Source of the DNA: Pseudoduganella dura
Lineage (GTDB): Bacteria > Pseudomonadota > Gammaproteobacteria > Burkholderiales > Burkholderiaceae_D
Assembly: GCF_009727155.1 (NCBI RefSeq)
Contig: NZ_WNWM01000002.1
Span: forward strand, 434,001-498,000
DNA: 64,000 nt
Reading direction: 5' to 3'
Positions 30,887 to 39,881 of this stretch are shown here, piece by piece. Numbering within the stretch: the first letter of the stretch is position 1; each line of letters starts with the position of its first letter. The position numbers and the translations under genes are program-made. The notes under the pieces are model-generated. The model saw nothing but the letters and a program-made list of their open reading frames with translations. It did not search any database and was not told the origin of the DNA.

Positions 30887-31756
30887 CTATGCGTCGAGCA
30901 GCTCCGCGTTCCACGCATGCACGGTCTGCCGCTGCTCGCCCAGCCCGGTGATGCCGAGCCGCATCACGTCGCCGGCGCGCAGGTACACGGGATCGGGCTT
31001 CTGGCCCAGGCCCACGCCGGGCGGCGTACCGGTGCTGATGATGTCGCCCGGGTGCAGCGTCATGAAGCGGCTGATGTAGCTGACCAGCTGCGCCACCGTG
31101 AACACCATCGTGCGCGTGCTGCCCTGCTGGTAGCGCCTGCCGTTCACTTCCAGCCACAGGTCGAGGTCCTGCGGATCGGGCACTTCGTCGGCCGTGACCA
31201 GCCACGGACCGACGGGGCCGAACGTGTCGCAGCCCTTGCCCTTGTCCCACTGGCCGCCCCGCTCCAGCTGGTACTCGCGCTCGGACACATCGTTGACCAC
31301 GCAATAGCCGGCCACGTAGTCGAGCGCGTCGGCTTCCTCCACGTAGCGGGCGCGCGTACCGATCACCACGCCGAGCTCCACTTCCCAGTCGCTCTTGACG
31401 GAATCGCGCGGCAGCACCACCGCATCGTTGGCGCCGGCGATCGCGCTGGTGGCCTTCATGAACAGCACCGGCTCGACGGGCACCGCCATGCCCGATTCGG
31501 CCGCATGGTCGGAGTAATTCAGGCCCACGCAGATGAACTTGCCCGTATCGGCCACGACCGGCGCCAGGCGCACGGGCGCGGCGGCCGGGGCGGGCAAGGC
31601 GCGCCAGTCCAGCGATTTCAAACGCGCGAGCGATTCCTTGCCCAGGTAAGCCGATTCCACGTCGGGAATGTAGCCGGACAGGTCGCGCACGCGCCCTTCG
31701 GGGTCCAGCAGGCCGGGTTTCTCGTCGCCCTTCGGGCCGTAGCGCAGCAATTTCAT
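30887..31756 (-). CDS. FAH-family hydrolase, likely 2,4-diketo-3-deoxy-L-fuconate hydrolase
   Basis: A 289-residue fumarylacetoacetate-hydrolase-fold protein: FICVGLNYSDHAAESG, the metal-binding DWEVELGVVIG, the VAGYCVVNDVSEREYQ loop, DTFGPVGPWLVTADEV and PGDIISTGTPPGVGLG. In non-phosphorylating L-fucose and L-rhamnose pathways this family splits the 2,4-diketo acid to pyruvate plus L-lactate using Mg2+. ATG 31756 has AAGGAAA. It lies 40 bp after the aldo/keto reductase in the same operon. Family confident; substrate from context. Confidence 0.87.
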   Translation of the reverse strand: MKLLRYGPKGDEKPGLLDPEGRVRDLSGYIPDVESAYLGKESLARLKSLDWRALPAPAAAPVRLAPVVADTGKFICVGLNYSDHAAESGMAVPVEPVLFMKATSAIAGANDAVVLPRDSVKSDWEVELGVVIGTRARYVEEADALDYVAGYCVVNDVSEREYQLERGGQWDKGKGCDTFGPVGPWLVTADEVPDPQDLDLWLEVNGRRYQQGSTRTMVFTVAQLVSYISRFMTLHPGDIISTGTPPGVGLGQKPDPVYLRAGDVMRLGITGLGEQRQTVHAWNAELLDA

Positions 31757-31796
31757 GGGGTTTCCTTACATTGACGTTGACAACAAAAACCGTTGA

Positions 31797-32831
31797 CTAT
31801 CCCACCGGCACGGGCGCGCGCGGATCGATCAACCCGTCGCGTGCCAGCGCGTGCCAAAGGCCCGGCGGTATCGGCTGCGCGAACCAGGCCGCGTTCTGGC
31901 GCAACTGCGCCGGGCTCTGCGCGCCGGGGATGCACGAAACCACGGCCGGGTGGGCCATCGGGAATTGCAACGCGGCCGCCTGCACCGGCACGCCGGCCGC
32001 CCGGCATGCCGCGGTGATCGCGGCGACACGGGCGACGACATCCGCCGGCGCATCCTCGTAATTGAACTTGCGGGTGCCGGCCAGGATGCCCGAGTTGAAC
32101 GGCCCGCCGATCACGATGCCGATGCCGCGCCCGGCGCAGCGGTCCAGCAGCGGTTCGAGCGATGCCTGTTCGAGCAGCGTGTAGCGGCCGGCCAGCAGCG
32201 CGCAGTCCAGGTCGCATTCTTCCATCGCGTCGGCCACCACTTCCCATTCGTTGACGCCGAGGCCGAAGGCGCGCACGCTGCCTTCGTCGCGCAGTTGCGC
32301 CAGCGCGCGAAAACCGCCCCCGTGCGTGAGCTGTTGCCAGTAGTGTTCGTGCCGGCTGCCATGCGTGACGCGGCCGATGTCGTGCACGTACAGGATATCG
32401 ACGCGGTCCAGGCCCAGGCGCTGCAGGCTGTCCTCGTGCGAACGCAGGATGCCGGCGTACGTGTAGTCGAACTCGGGGCGGAACGGCAGCGGCGCGCCCC
32501 AGCCGCCCTCGCCCGGCCTGACGGACGGATCGGGCCGCATCAGCCGCCCGACCTTGGTGCTGATCACGTAATCGGCGCGCGGCCGGTGGCGCAGCGCGGC
32601 GCCGAGCCGGTGTTCGGACAGCGTGAAGCCGTAATAGGGCGCGGTGTCGAAATAGCGGATGCCGAGGCCCCAGGCCGCGTCGACGATGGCGTGCGCATCG
32701 GCGTCGTCCATCGGCTCGTACAGGCCGCCGAGCTGGGCGCAGCCCAGCCCCATGCAGGTCAGCGGCATGCGGCCGAGGCCGCGCATGCTGTGCTCGTTGA
32801 TCCGGTGCGCGCCGGTGCGGACCGTGTTCAT
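31797..32831 (-). CDS. Aldo/keto reductase, likely L-fucose (L-galactose) dehydrogenase
   Basis: A 344-residue AKR. The catalytic tetrad can be read: Asp in YFDTAPYYG, Tyr in PYYG, Lys in STKVGRL, His in LYVHDIG. The NADP-site end is PGAQSPAQLRQNAAWF. It resembles bacterial L-fucose/L-galactose dehydrogenases (pyridoxal-4-dehydrogenase-like AKRs), which oxidise the pyranose C1 to a lactone. ATG 32831 overlaps the upstream dehydratase stop (TGATG), indicating coupling. A dedicated lactonase is not present in the window. Substrate by context. Confidence 0.85.
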   Translation of the reverse strand: MNTVRTGAHRINEHSMRGLGRMPLTCMGLGCAQLGGLYEPMDDADAHAIVDAAWGLGIRYFDTAPYYGFTLSEHRLGAALRHRPRADYVISTKVGRLMRPDPSVRPGEGGWGAPLPFRPEFDYTYAGILRSHEDSLQRLGLDRVDILYVHDIGRVTHGSRHEHYWQQLTHGGGFRALAQLRDEGSVRAFGLGVNEWEVVADAMEECDLDCALLAGRYTLLEQASLEPLLDRCAGRGIGIVIGGPFNSGILAGTRKFNYEDAPADVVARVAAITAACRAAGVPVQAAALQFPMAHPAVVSCIPGAQSPAQLRQNAAWFAQPIPPGLWHALARDGLIDPRAPVPVG

Positions 32832-34066
32832 CAGGCGGCCCGCAACGGGAAGCATCCCGGCCCGGACGGCTCGAACTGCTTGTACGTGAGGATGAATTCC
32901 TGGTGGCCCAGCGCTTCCGAGCATGTCGGCTCGCCGTTCGCCACGCGCGCCACCAGTTCCACGATCTCTGTGCCCACCTGTTGCAGCGACGCCTGGCCGG
33001 TCAGGATGCGGCCGGCGTTCACGTCCATGTCTTCCGCCAGCCGTTCGTACGTGGCCGGATTCGCGCAGACCTTGATGACCGGCGCGATGGCCGAACCGAC
33101 CACCGAGCCGCGCCCGGTGGTGAACAGCGTGACATGGGCGCCGCACGACAGCAGCTCGACGATTTCCGCGTTGTCGGAGATGTTCGGGAAGCCGAAGCGC
33201 ACTTCGCCGTCCGGCACCACGTCCAGCAGGTACAGGCCGCCGGCCCCGGGCACGTCGCCCGGCTTTAGGATGCCCGAGATCGGCGAGGCGCCGCTTTTCG
33301 CATAGGCGCCCAGCGATTTTTCCTCCTGCGTGGTCAGCCCGCCATCGGCATTGCCCGGTGCGAAGCTGCCGTGGCCCAGCACCGTGTAGTAGCGCGCGGC
33401 CTTGTCCACGCAGCGCACGATTGCATCGCCCAGTTCCGGCGTGGCGGCACGCCGCTTCATGTGGAATTCGCAGCCCACCAGTTCGCCCGTCTCCTCGAAG
33501 ATGCAGGTGGCGCCCGCCTCCACCAGTTGGTCGAATGCCACGCCGACCGCGGGATTGGCGGTGATGCCGCTGGTGCTGTCCGAACCGCCGCAGATGGTGG
33601 CGACGACGAGCTCATCGAGCCGCATCGGCACGCGCGGCTGCGCCGCCAGGGCGTCGAGCGCCCAGCGCACCCATTCCACGCCGTCCGCCACGCTGGTGCG
33701 GGTGCCGCGGTTTTCCTGGATCGTGATCGTGTGCACCGGCCGGCCGCCGGCCGCCACGGTCTCTTCCAGGCCGCGGCGGTTGAAGCTTTCGCAGCCCAGC
33801 GCCACGATCAGCGCCGCGCCCACGTTGGGATGCGTGACGAGCTGCTTCATCATGCGGTCGGCGTAGTCGTTCGGATAGCAGCCGGGAAAGCCGATCAGGT
33901 GCACGGGCTGGCCGTGGAACGCGTTCACCACCAGCCGCGCCACGTGGTGCGCGCATTCGACCGTGTAGACCACGACCACGACATTGCGGATGCCCTTGCG
34001 GCCGTCGGCGCGCAGGTAGCCGGCCAGCGCCGGCGGGGAGGAAGGAGCAGAGGAGTGAGCGGTCAT
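32831..34066 (-). CDS. Altronate-dehydratase-family large subunit (UxaA C-terminal type), likely L-fuconate dehydratase
   Basis: A 411-residue protein homologous to the catalytic part of UxaA/GarD: GYLRADGRKGIRNVVVVVYTVEC, FPGCYPNDYA, ALGCES, CGGSDSTSGITANPAVG, and GNADGGLTTQEEKSLGAYAKSG. Its conserved Cys residues would hold the metal. These enzymes dehydrate aldonates to 2-keto-3-deoxy acids. The small SAF-domain part, fused in E. coli UxaA, is here a separate gene just upstream (overlap 34063-34066). My recollection is that altronate-dehydratase-family enzymes act on L-fuconate or L-galactonate in Herbaspirillum; here the FucP and FAH neighbours support L-fuconate. Confidence 0.86.
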   Translation of the reverse strand: MTAHSSAPSSPPALAGYLRADGRKGIRNVVVVVYTVECAHHVARLVVNAFHGQPVHLIGFPGCYPNDYADRMMKQLVTHPNVGAALIVALGCESFNRRGLEETVAAGGRPVHTITIQENRGTRTSVADGVEWVRWALDALAAQPRVPMRLDELVVATICGGSDSTSGITANPAVGVAFDQLVEAGATCIFEETGELVGCEFHMKRRAATPELGDAIVRCVDKAARYYTVLGHGSFAPGNADGGLTTQEEKSLGAYAKSGASPISGILKPGDVPGAGGLYLLDVVPDGEVRFGFPNISDNAEIVELLSCGAHVTLFTTGRGSVVGSAIAPVIKVCANPATYERLAEDMDVNAGRILTGQASLQQVGTEIVELVARVANGEPTCSEALGHQEFILTYKQFEPSGPGCFPLRAA

Positions 34067-34479
34067 GGTCGGTGCGTGCTTCCGGTGATGGACAGGCCGT
34101 CGCCGGCCTGCGCGGGAATGGAACCGGCATTTCCCGAAGTGGAATGCGCCGGGCCGGCATCGGTCGGGCTGCCATGCGGGGGGCTGTAATGCGTGGGGAG
34201 GTAGTCGCTGACCAGGTTATGCGTGTGCAGGATCGCGCCCCGCGCCACCGGCGCCGTGACGGTGCCGATCAGCGCGCCGTAGCGCAGCACCTTGTCGCCG
34301 GGCGCCAGCGCCACGCGGGCCACCTTGTAGCCCAGCGGCACGGCCTCGGGCAGTGCCACGCCGGCACCGTCGATGTCCGCCACGTCGCCGGCGGCGAGCG
34401 GCGTGCGGGCGATCAGGCAGTTGTCCTCGGGAGACATCAACAGAAACTGGGGCGCTGGGTGCGCCGGTTGCTCGGGCAT
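34063..34479 (-). CDS. Altronate-dehydratase-family small subunit (SAF domain)
   Basis: A 138-residue protein. Residues 10-95 form the SAF/UxaA N-terminal domain: DNCLIARTPLAAGDV, GYKVARVALAPGDKVLRYGALIGTV, ARGAILHTHNLVSDYL. It partners the 411-residue large subunit with which it overlaps by ATGA. The last 40 residues (after about YSPPHG) are Gly/Ser/Pro-rich, lack family resemblance and are encoded by repeat-like DNA. ATG 34479 has AAGGAA; GTG 34482 is an alternative. It is the first gene of the fuc-type operon, behind the promoter at 34569-34597. Confidence 0.85.
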   Translation of the reverse strand: MPEQPAHPAPQFLLMSPEDNCLIARTPLAAGDVADIDGAGVALPEAVPLGYKVARVALAPGDKVLRYGALIGTVTAPVARGAILHTHNLVSDYLPTHYSPPHGSPTDAGPAHSTSGNAGSIPAQAGDGLSITGSTHRP

Positions 34480-34568
34480 CACGGTTCCTTTGCATCGCGG
34501 TTCGAATCCACGTCGTTGCCTCGAGAAACACGGTCTGGCGCGCGCCGTCGCGAGGTTGAGTCCAACAC

Positions 34569-34597
34569 AATGTATTAAATATATTCTGTACCGTCAA
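34569..34597 (-). promoter_or_regulatory. Promoter of the fucose-type operon
   Basis: Minus strand: -35 TTGACG (34592-34597), 17-bp spacer, -10 TACATT (34569-34574), in an A/T-rich pocket. It drives the six-gene operon that starts at 34479 and faces away from the pectinesterase promoter. Confidence 0.65.
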
Positions 34598-34637
34598 CCA
34601 GTTTGTGCACCGATGGTTACGGCAATCATCGACGTGA

Positions 34638-34681
34638 TTGATTGCGCAAACATTTTCGCCACAGTGTTGTGAGCGCAAACA
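34638..34681. promoter_or_regulatory. Pair of 15-bp direct repeats in the divergent intergenic region
   Basis: TTGATTGCGCAAACA (34638-34652) and TTGTGAGCGCAAACA (34667-34681) agree at 12 of 15 positions and start 29 bp apart, close to three helical turns. They lie between the two divergent promoters, nearer the pectinesterase -35. They look like two sites for one regulator; which one is unknown. Confidence 0.5.
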
Positions 34682-34689
34682 AAAAACGT

Positions 34690-34718
34690 TTTACTTACCG
34701 GGCACATGTTTCTAGAAT
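34690..34718 (+). promoter_or_regulatory. Promoter of the pectinesterase gene
   Basis: -35 TTTACT (34690-34695), 17-bp spacer, -10 TAGAAT (34713-34718). The start codon is 40 bp downstream of the -10. Confidence 0.65.
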
Positions 34719-34758
34719 AAATAAAAACAAAGACAACGGCATCCCCCACGGAGGAGAC

Positions 34759-35853
34759 ATGGATACCCTGCCCGATGGCGCCCATACTGGCACCTGCACT
34801 TGCGCCCATTCCCCTGCCCGCGTCCGGGCCCGCATGGCCACCGGCACCCTTGCCGGCACCCTCGCGCCCGCCCTGCTCGGCGCTTTCCTGCTGCTCGGCA
34901 GCGGCGGCGCCGCCGCGAAGGACCGCACCATCGTGGTGGCGCCCGACGGCACCGGCGACCACCGCACCGTCCAGGAAGCCTTCGCGGCCGTGCCCGACAA
35001 CAGCGCCGACCGCACCGTCATCCTCGTCAAGCCCGGCATCTACGACGGCCAGAAGATCCTGCGCAAGGAAAAGAACAAAGTGACCCTGCAGGGCGAGGCC
35101 GCGGACACCACGATCCTCACCTGGCACATCAACACCAACGAGGAACAGCCGGCCGGCACCGACCCGCGGTACAAGGGCACGGCGCTGGTCGTGCTCGCCG
35201 ACGATTTCCGCGCCGACAGGCTGACCTTCCGGAATACCTCGGGCGACCACGGCCAGGCGCTGGCGCTGCGCATCGACGGCGACCGCGCCGTCGTCACCAA
35301 CAGCCGCCTGCTGGGCTGGCAGGATACCGTGATGCTCAACAACGGCCGGCACTACTTCCGCGATAGCTACATCGAAGGCCGCGTCGACTTCATCTACGGC
35401 AGCGCCACGGCGGTGTTCGACCGCTGCGAAATCCGGAGCAAGAACGGCGGCTACGTGACCGCGGCCAGCACGCCGCCCGAGCGGCCATACGGCTTCGTCT
35501 TCATCGACAGCAGACTGACGGGCGATCCCGCGCCGTGGATCGACCCGGCCGGGAAGATCGAAGCCAGGCCTCCCGGCGCCCTCGCCTTCCTGGGCCGCCC
35601 GTGGCGGCCCTACGGCAGCGTGACCTTCGTCAATACCGAGATGGGCGCGCACATCCGGCCGGAAGGCTGGGACAACTGGCGCAAGCAGGACAACGAGAAA
35701 ACCGCCCGCTACGCGGAATACAACAGCCGCGGCGAAGGCGCCGCTCCCGGCAAGCGGGTTGCGTGGTCGCGGCAACTGGGCGATGCCGAAGGGCGCGGGC
35801 TGACCGTCGAGAAGATCCTCGGCGGCGCCGACGGCTGGCGTCCCGCCATGTAA
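34759..35853 (+). CDS. Pectinesterase (pectin methylesterase, CE8)
   Basis: A 364-residue protein. The first 55 residues form an N-terminal region with a hydrophobic stretch ending GGAAAKD; ATG 34834 (MATGTLAG) would give a tidier signal peptide, but ATG 34759 has the better ribosome binding site (GGAGGAG). The catalytic right-handed beta-helix carries the CE8 motifs in order: GLTFRNTSGD-like RLTFRNTSGDHGQALAL, LGWQDTVML (catalytic Asp), YIEGRVDFIYGSA (second Asp) and LGRPWRPYGSV (Arg). It removes methyl groups from galacturonan, producing methanol and making pectin accessible to lyases. The next gene is a large TonB-dependent receptor. It is divergent from the fucose-type operon. Confidence 0.92.
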   Translation: MDTLPDGAHTGTCTCAHSPARVRARMATGTLAGTLAPALLGAFLLLGSGGAAAKDRTIVVAPDGTGDHRTVQEAFAAVPDNSADRTVILVKPGIYDGQKILRKEKNKVTLQGEAADTTILTWHINTNEEQPAGTDPRYKGTALVVLADDFRADRLTFRNTSGDHGQALALRIDGDRAVVTNSRLLGWQDTVMLNNGRHYFRDSYIEGRVDFIYGSATAVFDRCEIRSKNGGYVTAASTPPERPYGFVFIDSRLTGDPAPWIDPAGKIEARPPGALAFLGRPWRPYGSVTFVNTEMGAHIRPEGWDNWRKQDNEKTARYAEYNSRGEGAAPGKRVAWSRQLGDAEGRGLTVEKILGGADGWRPAM

Positions 35854-35994
35854 GGCCGCCCGCCGCGTCGAGCCGGCTACCCGCCTCGCACCAGGCAAGC
35901 CGGCCACAAACCCGATTTCGTTTCATGACAAGCCAGGAAGCGGCCGGCACCGGCTCGCCCATATAAAACCATCACAAGCGCAATGGAGGAGACC

Positions 35995-38900
35995 ATGGAT
36001 TACAGCAGCCGCAAGCTCAGGGTTAAACGTTTAACGCAAGCGGTGTCGATCGCTCTCGTTTCGATCGCCACCAGCAACGCCGCGCATGCCCAGCAGGCCG
36101 CACCGGATGCGGGCACCACGGCCGACGGCGCGCCGATCCAGAAAGTGCAGGTGGTCGCCACGCGCGCCTCGCAGCAGTCCGGCATCGAGCGCAAGAAGAA
36201 CGCGGCCACCGCGATGGATTCGATCGTGGCCGAAGACGTGGGCTCGCTGCCCGACCGGAACGTGGGCGAAGCGATCTCGCGCATGGCCGGCATCGTGCTG
36301 GATCGGGGCGACTATGGCGAAGGCGTGACGGTCTCCGTGCGCGGCAACGGCGCCGACCTGACCCGCGTGGAGCTCGATGGCCAGAGCGTGCAGTCCGCCG
36401 GTGGCACCGACGCCGGCGCCACGGGCGGCGCAAACAGCCGCGGCACCGAGTTCCGCCAGCTTTCGGCCGACCTGATCAAGAGTGTCGACGTGGTGAAAGG
36501 GTCGACGGCCGACATGACCGAGGGCGCACTGGGCGGCGGCATCGTCATCAAGACGCGCACGGGCCTGGACTTCAAGAAGCCGTTCGCCTCGCTGCGCCTG
36601 GGCGGCAGCCAGAACTCGCTGGACAAGAAGTGGAAGCCGGACGCCAACCTGATCCTGGCGAACAAATACCTGGACGGGCGCCTCGGCCTGATGGTCAACG
36701 CCTCGCACAGCACCCTGAACAACGAGGCGCACTCGATGCAGGTGTCGCAGACGGCGCAGCAGGGCTACTACCGCCTGCTGGACTTCGACGGGTCGCCGGA
36801 AAAGACCTACACGTTCCTGCCCAGTACCGTCAACGGCAACGACCTGACGGCCACCACGCCGATCGTGCGCACGCCGCTGGGCGGCAACAACTTCCTGAAC
36901 TCCGAATCGCCGCTGTCGCTGATCACCAAGTCGGCCGGCGCGAAGACCAAGGCCGAATGCGCCGCCCTGTTCCCGAACTTCAGCGCCGCGCAACTGGCGC
37001 AGATCCCGCAGGGCAGCCGCGCCGCGGCGCTGACGCAGCGCGGCAACGAGCTGTTGACCTGCCTGAACCAGTGGAACGACTACACGCCGTCGAACGTGCG
37101 CTACTTCATGAAGAAGGAGCACGACCGCAAGGACAACCTGGACCTGCGCGCCGATTTCAAGGTGACCGACCGGCTGACCGTGTACGCCAAGGGCAGCTTC
37201 AACCGCCGCGAAACGCGCATCGAGCAGATGACCTACCAGCTCGGCCTGGTGAAGAATCCGAACCAGCTGCCCAATCCGCTGATCACGCCCGGCTACACCG
37301 GCACGGTGGTATCGGACGATACCGTCAACGGCGTGCGCACCGCGGCGCCCGGTTCCGGCTTCTACACGTACAACGCGCCGTACACGTATTCCACGCGCTC
37401 GAACAACTATCCGTTCATGGGCGCCGTCACCAACGTGGACCCGGCCTCGGTGCTGGTGGACGCGAGCCACCACCTGACGCGCTTCACGGTCTCCGACGGC
37501 CAGGCCATCCCGGACCAGACGCTGGAATTCGCCCGCACCGTCAGCCGCTACCTGCAGACGGGCGGCACCTACCGGAACAACGGCCTGACCGCCGAATTCT
37601 TCTTCGCCGATGCCCAGTCGGATTTCCGCCGCGTGCAGCAGCGCATGAGCTACACGCTGAACACGGGGCCCACCACGTTCGAGCTCGATCCGAGCGGTCT
37701 GTGGGGCTTCCAGTTCCCGGCCGGCGTCAACCAGGCCGATCCCGCCGGCTATGCGGCGCTGTTTCCGCGCACCGTCGGCGGGGCCGCGCTGGGCAACACC
37801 AACACCGTGTTCCGGCCGAACTACACGGCGGCGCAGCAGCCGCTGCGCACCACGGCGGCCGGCATCCTGTGGCTGCCGCAGATCCGCGAAACGGGCGAGC
37901 GTACCGCCAAGCTCGACGTGACGTACATGACGCCGGAAAGCATTCCGTTCTTCAAGCGCATCAAGGCCGGGTTCAACCTGCGCGACAACTTCAGCAACTC
38001 CTGGGAAGGCGGCGCCGGCGACAAGATGGTCAAGGCGCCCATCGGTACCTACGGCCAGGCCGGCTACGTGCCGGGCGTCTACCTGCCGCAGGCGCGCGTG
38101 GACAACCGCTTCGAAGGCTGCCAGAACACGCCCGGCTCGCTGGCCGCCGGCGGCGACGCCTGCAGGTACGGCTTCTCGCCTTCCCCGGACCCGCGCAACG
38201 GCCGCGACACCACGCTGGTGCTGACGCAGCAGGACTTCCAGAACCTGATCGCCCGGACGCTGACGAAGCCGGCCACCGGCACCTCGTATTTCAACGGCGC
38301 CAACGGGCGGCCCGGCATCCTGCCGCAGAACTGGACCGGCATCGACATCGCGAAGGCCGTCGAACTGACCAACTTCGCCAACCGCAACTGGGATTGCGTG
38401 CAGACCTGCACGGCCACCGACGGCAAGGTGTACGACCAGCCCGTGAACAAGCTCGAAGAGCGCATCGACGCGTTCTACCTGATGACCGACTTCGGCCTGG
38501 ACCATGTGCCGTTCACCAGCCGCGCCCTGCCCTTCGGCCTGGAATTCGACGGCAACGTGGGCGTGCGCTACGTGCGCAGCCGCGTGCACGGCACCGGCAC
38601 GATGACGTTCCAGTCGTATTCGAAGACGGCGGCCTACGACCCGGACGATCCGACCAATTCGGCCGGCTACGTGCAGTCGTCGATCGTGCAGAATACGGCC
38701 GTGGACGCCGAGACCACCGACGTGCTGCCGAGCCTGAACCTGGCCACGTGGCTGCGGCCCGATGAACTGGTGCTGCGCTACAGCGTGGCGAAAACCGTCG
38801 CGCGCCCGCCGATCCAGCAGCTGCTGCCGGCCAGCACCTGCATCTACGACGAACGCGCCGCCGACCTGGATTCCGACGGCACGCAGCGCTGCAACGGCGT

Positions 38901-39726
38901 GATCGGCAACCCGGCGCTGCAGGCGCGCAAGAACGTCAACCAGAACGTCTCGCTCGAGTGGTACCCGAACCGCGACACGATGTTCAGCCTGGCGTACTTC
39001 AACCAGAAGGGCAAGGTGGGCCAGTTCATCACCGAAGGCGTCAGCGGCGGCCAGCTGTTCGCCGGTTCCGACCTGGTGGACCCGCAGACCGGCGTGAAAC
39101 TGTCCGACCTGCCGTTCAACTATTCCACCTACGTCAACGGCCCCGTTTCCACCCGCAACGGCGCCGAGTTCAGCACCAAGACGGCGTTCACGTTCCTGCC
39201 GGGGCTGCTGGGCTTCACCGGCTTCGACGCCAACTACACGAAGGTGAAGTCGAAGCACGTGACGGCCTCGATCGTCGACCTGCTGACCGGCACCCCGCTG
39301 CCGCCGGCGCGCGAGTCGGAATCGCAGTACAACATCGCGCTGTGGTACGACGACGGCAAGCTGTCGGCACGCGTTGCCCTGCAGGGCGCCGCCGCCTGGT
39401 TCACCTGCATCTCGCCGTGCGGCCAGACCCCGCGCGAGCTGATCAACTACCCGGCGCAGGGCGTGAACGTGAATGCCTCCACGCCGATCATCTACTCGCC
39501 GGGCTCGCCGAACTTCAAGGATGCGACGCGCTTCGTGGACGCCAAGATCGCGTACAGGTGGCGCCCGGACGTGGAATTCTTCCTCGAAGGCCGCAACATC
39601 GGCAACGCGACCACGTCGAACAGCCAGGGCCCGTATGCGCCGCTCAGCAACGGCGTACCGAACCTGCTGGACTACGCGTATGCCGGCCGGCGCATCATGT
39701 TCGGCGTGTCGTTCCGCACGCTGTAG
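35995..39726 (+). CDS. TonB-dependent receptor, Xanthomonas/Caulobacter carbohydrate type
   Basis: A 1243-residue precursor. A signal peptide (ending NAAHAQQ) is followed by a TonB-box-like VQKVQVVATRA and the plug ERKKNAATAMDSIVAEDVGSLPDRNVGEAISRMAGI, which is characteristic of the TonB-Xanth-Caul (TIGR01782) family. A long barrel ends YAGRRIMFGVSFRTL with a terminal aromatic or hydrophobic strand. ATG 35995 follows GGAGGAG; an in-frame ATG at 35983 overlaps this ribosome binding site. The family is rich in plant-polysaccharide receptors, and the pectinesterase directly upstream suggests oligogalacturonides or pectic fragments as ligand (inference). Confidence 0.93.
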   Translation: MDYSSRKLRVKRLTQAVSIALVSIATSNAAHAQQAAPDAGTTADGAPIQKVQVVATRASQQSGIERKKNAATAMDSIVAEDVGSLPDRNVGEAISRMAGIVLDRGDYGEGVTVSVRGNGADLTRVELDGQSVQSAGGTDAGATGGANSRGTEFRQLSADLIKSVDVVKGSTADMTEGALGGGIVIKTRTGLDFKKPFASLRLGGSQNSLDKKWKPDANLILANKYLDGRLGLMVNASHSTLNNEAHSMQVSQTAQQGYYRLLDFDGSPEKTYTFLPSTVNGNDLTATTPIVRTPLGGNNFLNSESPLSLITKSAGAKTKAECAALFPNFSAAQLAQIPQGSRAAALTQRGNELLTCLNQWNDYTPSNVRYFMKKEHDRKDNLDLRADFKVTDRLTVYAKGSFNRRETRIEQMTYQLGLVKNPNQLPNPLITPGYTGTVVSDDTVNGVRTAAPGSGFYTYNAPYTYSTRSNNYPFMGAVTNVDPASVLVDASHHLTRFTVSDGQAIPDQTLEFARTVSRYLQTGGTYRNNGLTAEFFFADAQSDFRRVQQRMSYTLNTGPTTFELDPSGLWGFQFPAGVNQADPAGYAALFPRTVGGAALGNTNTVFRPNYTAAQQPLRTTAAGILWLPQIRETGERTAKLDVTYMTPESIPFFKRIKAGFNLRDNFSNSWEGGAGDKMVKAPIGTYGQAGYVPGVYLPQARVDNRFEGCQNTPGSLAAGGDACRYGFSPSPDPRNGRDTTLVLTQQDFQNLIARTLTKPATGTSYFNGANGRPGILPQNWTGIDIAKAVELTNFANRNWDCVQTCTATDGKVYDQPVNKLEERIDAFYLMTDFGLDHVPFTSRALPFGLEFDGNVGVRYVRSRVHGTGTMTFQSYSKTAAYDPDDPTNSAGYVQSSIVQNTAVDAETTDVLPSLNLATWLRPDELVLRYSVAKTVARPPIQQLLPASTCIYDERAADLDSDGTQRCNGVIGNPALQARKNVNQNVSLEWYPNRDTMFSLAYFNQKGKVGQFITEGVSGGQLFAGSDLVDPQTGVKLSDLPFNYSTYVNGPVSTRNGAEFSTKTAFTFLPGLLGFTGFDANYTKVKSKHVTASIVDLLTGTPLPPARESESQYNIALWYDDGKLSARVALQGAAAWFTCISPCGQTPRELINYPAQGVNVNASTPIIYSPGSPNFKDATRFVDAKIAYRWRPDVEFFLEGRNIGNATTSNSQGPYAPLSNGVPNLLDYAYAGRRIMFGVSFRTL

Positions 39727-39745
39727 ACGAGGACCATGCCGCTCT

Positions 39746-39779
39746 CCGGTGCCGGATACCTTCAGGTGTCCGACACCGG
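39746..39779. repeat. Hairpin containing the GGTGTCCGACACC repeat
   Basis: CCGGTGCCGGATACC (39746-39760) pairs with GGTGTCCGACACCGG (39765-39779) with two mismatches, shortly after the receptor stop. The palindromic core GGTGTCCGACACC recurs at 43838-43850 and, degenerate, near 43644. It may act as a 3' stability hairpin or weak terminator; no T-run follows. Confidence 0.55.
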
Positions 39780-39881
39780 TTTCGCAAACGTCTGCCAGCA
39801 TCCGGGCAACAAGCCGGCCGGTCCGCCACAGCGGTTCGACACCGAATGGCAAACCCGGTCTTGCCCTCTCGCAGTCGCCCC

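Noticed and set aside
34493-34530. tRNA T-loop-like GGTTCGAATCC that might mark a tRNA remnant or attachment site
   Set aside because: The flanks do not form a T-stem, no anticodon or acceptor arm is near, and no integrase is present.
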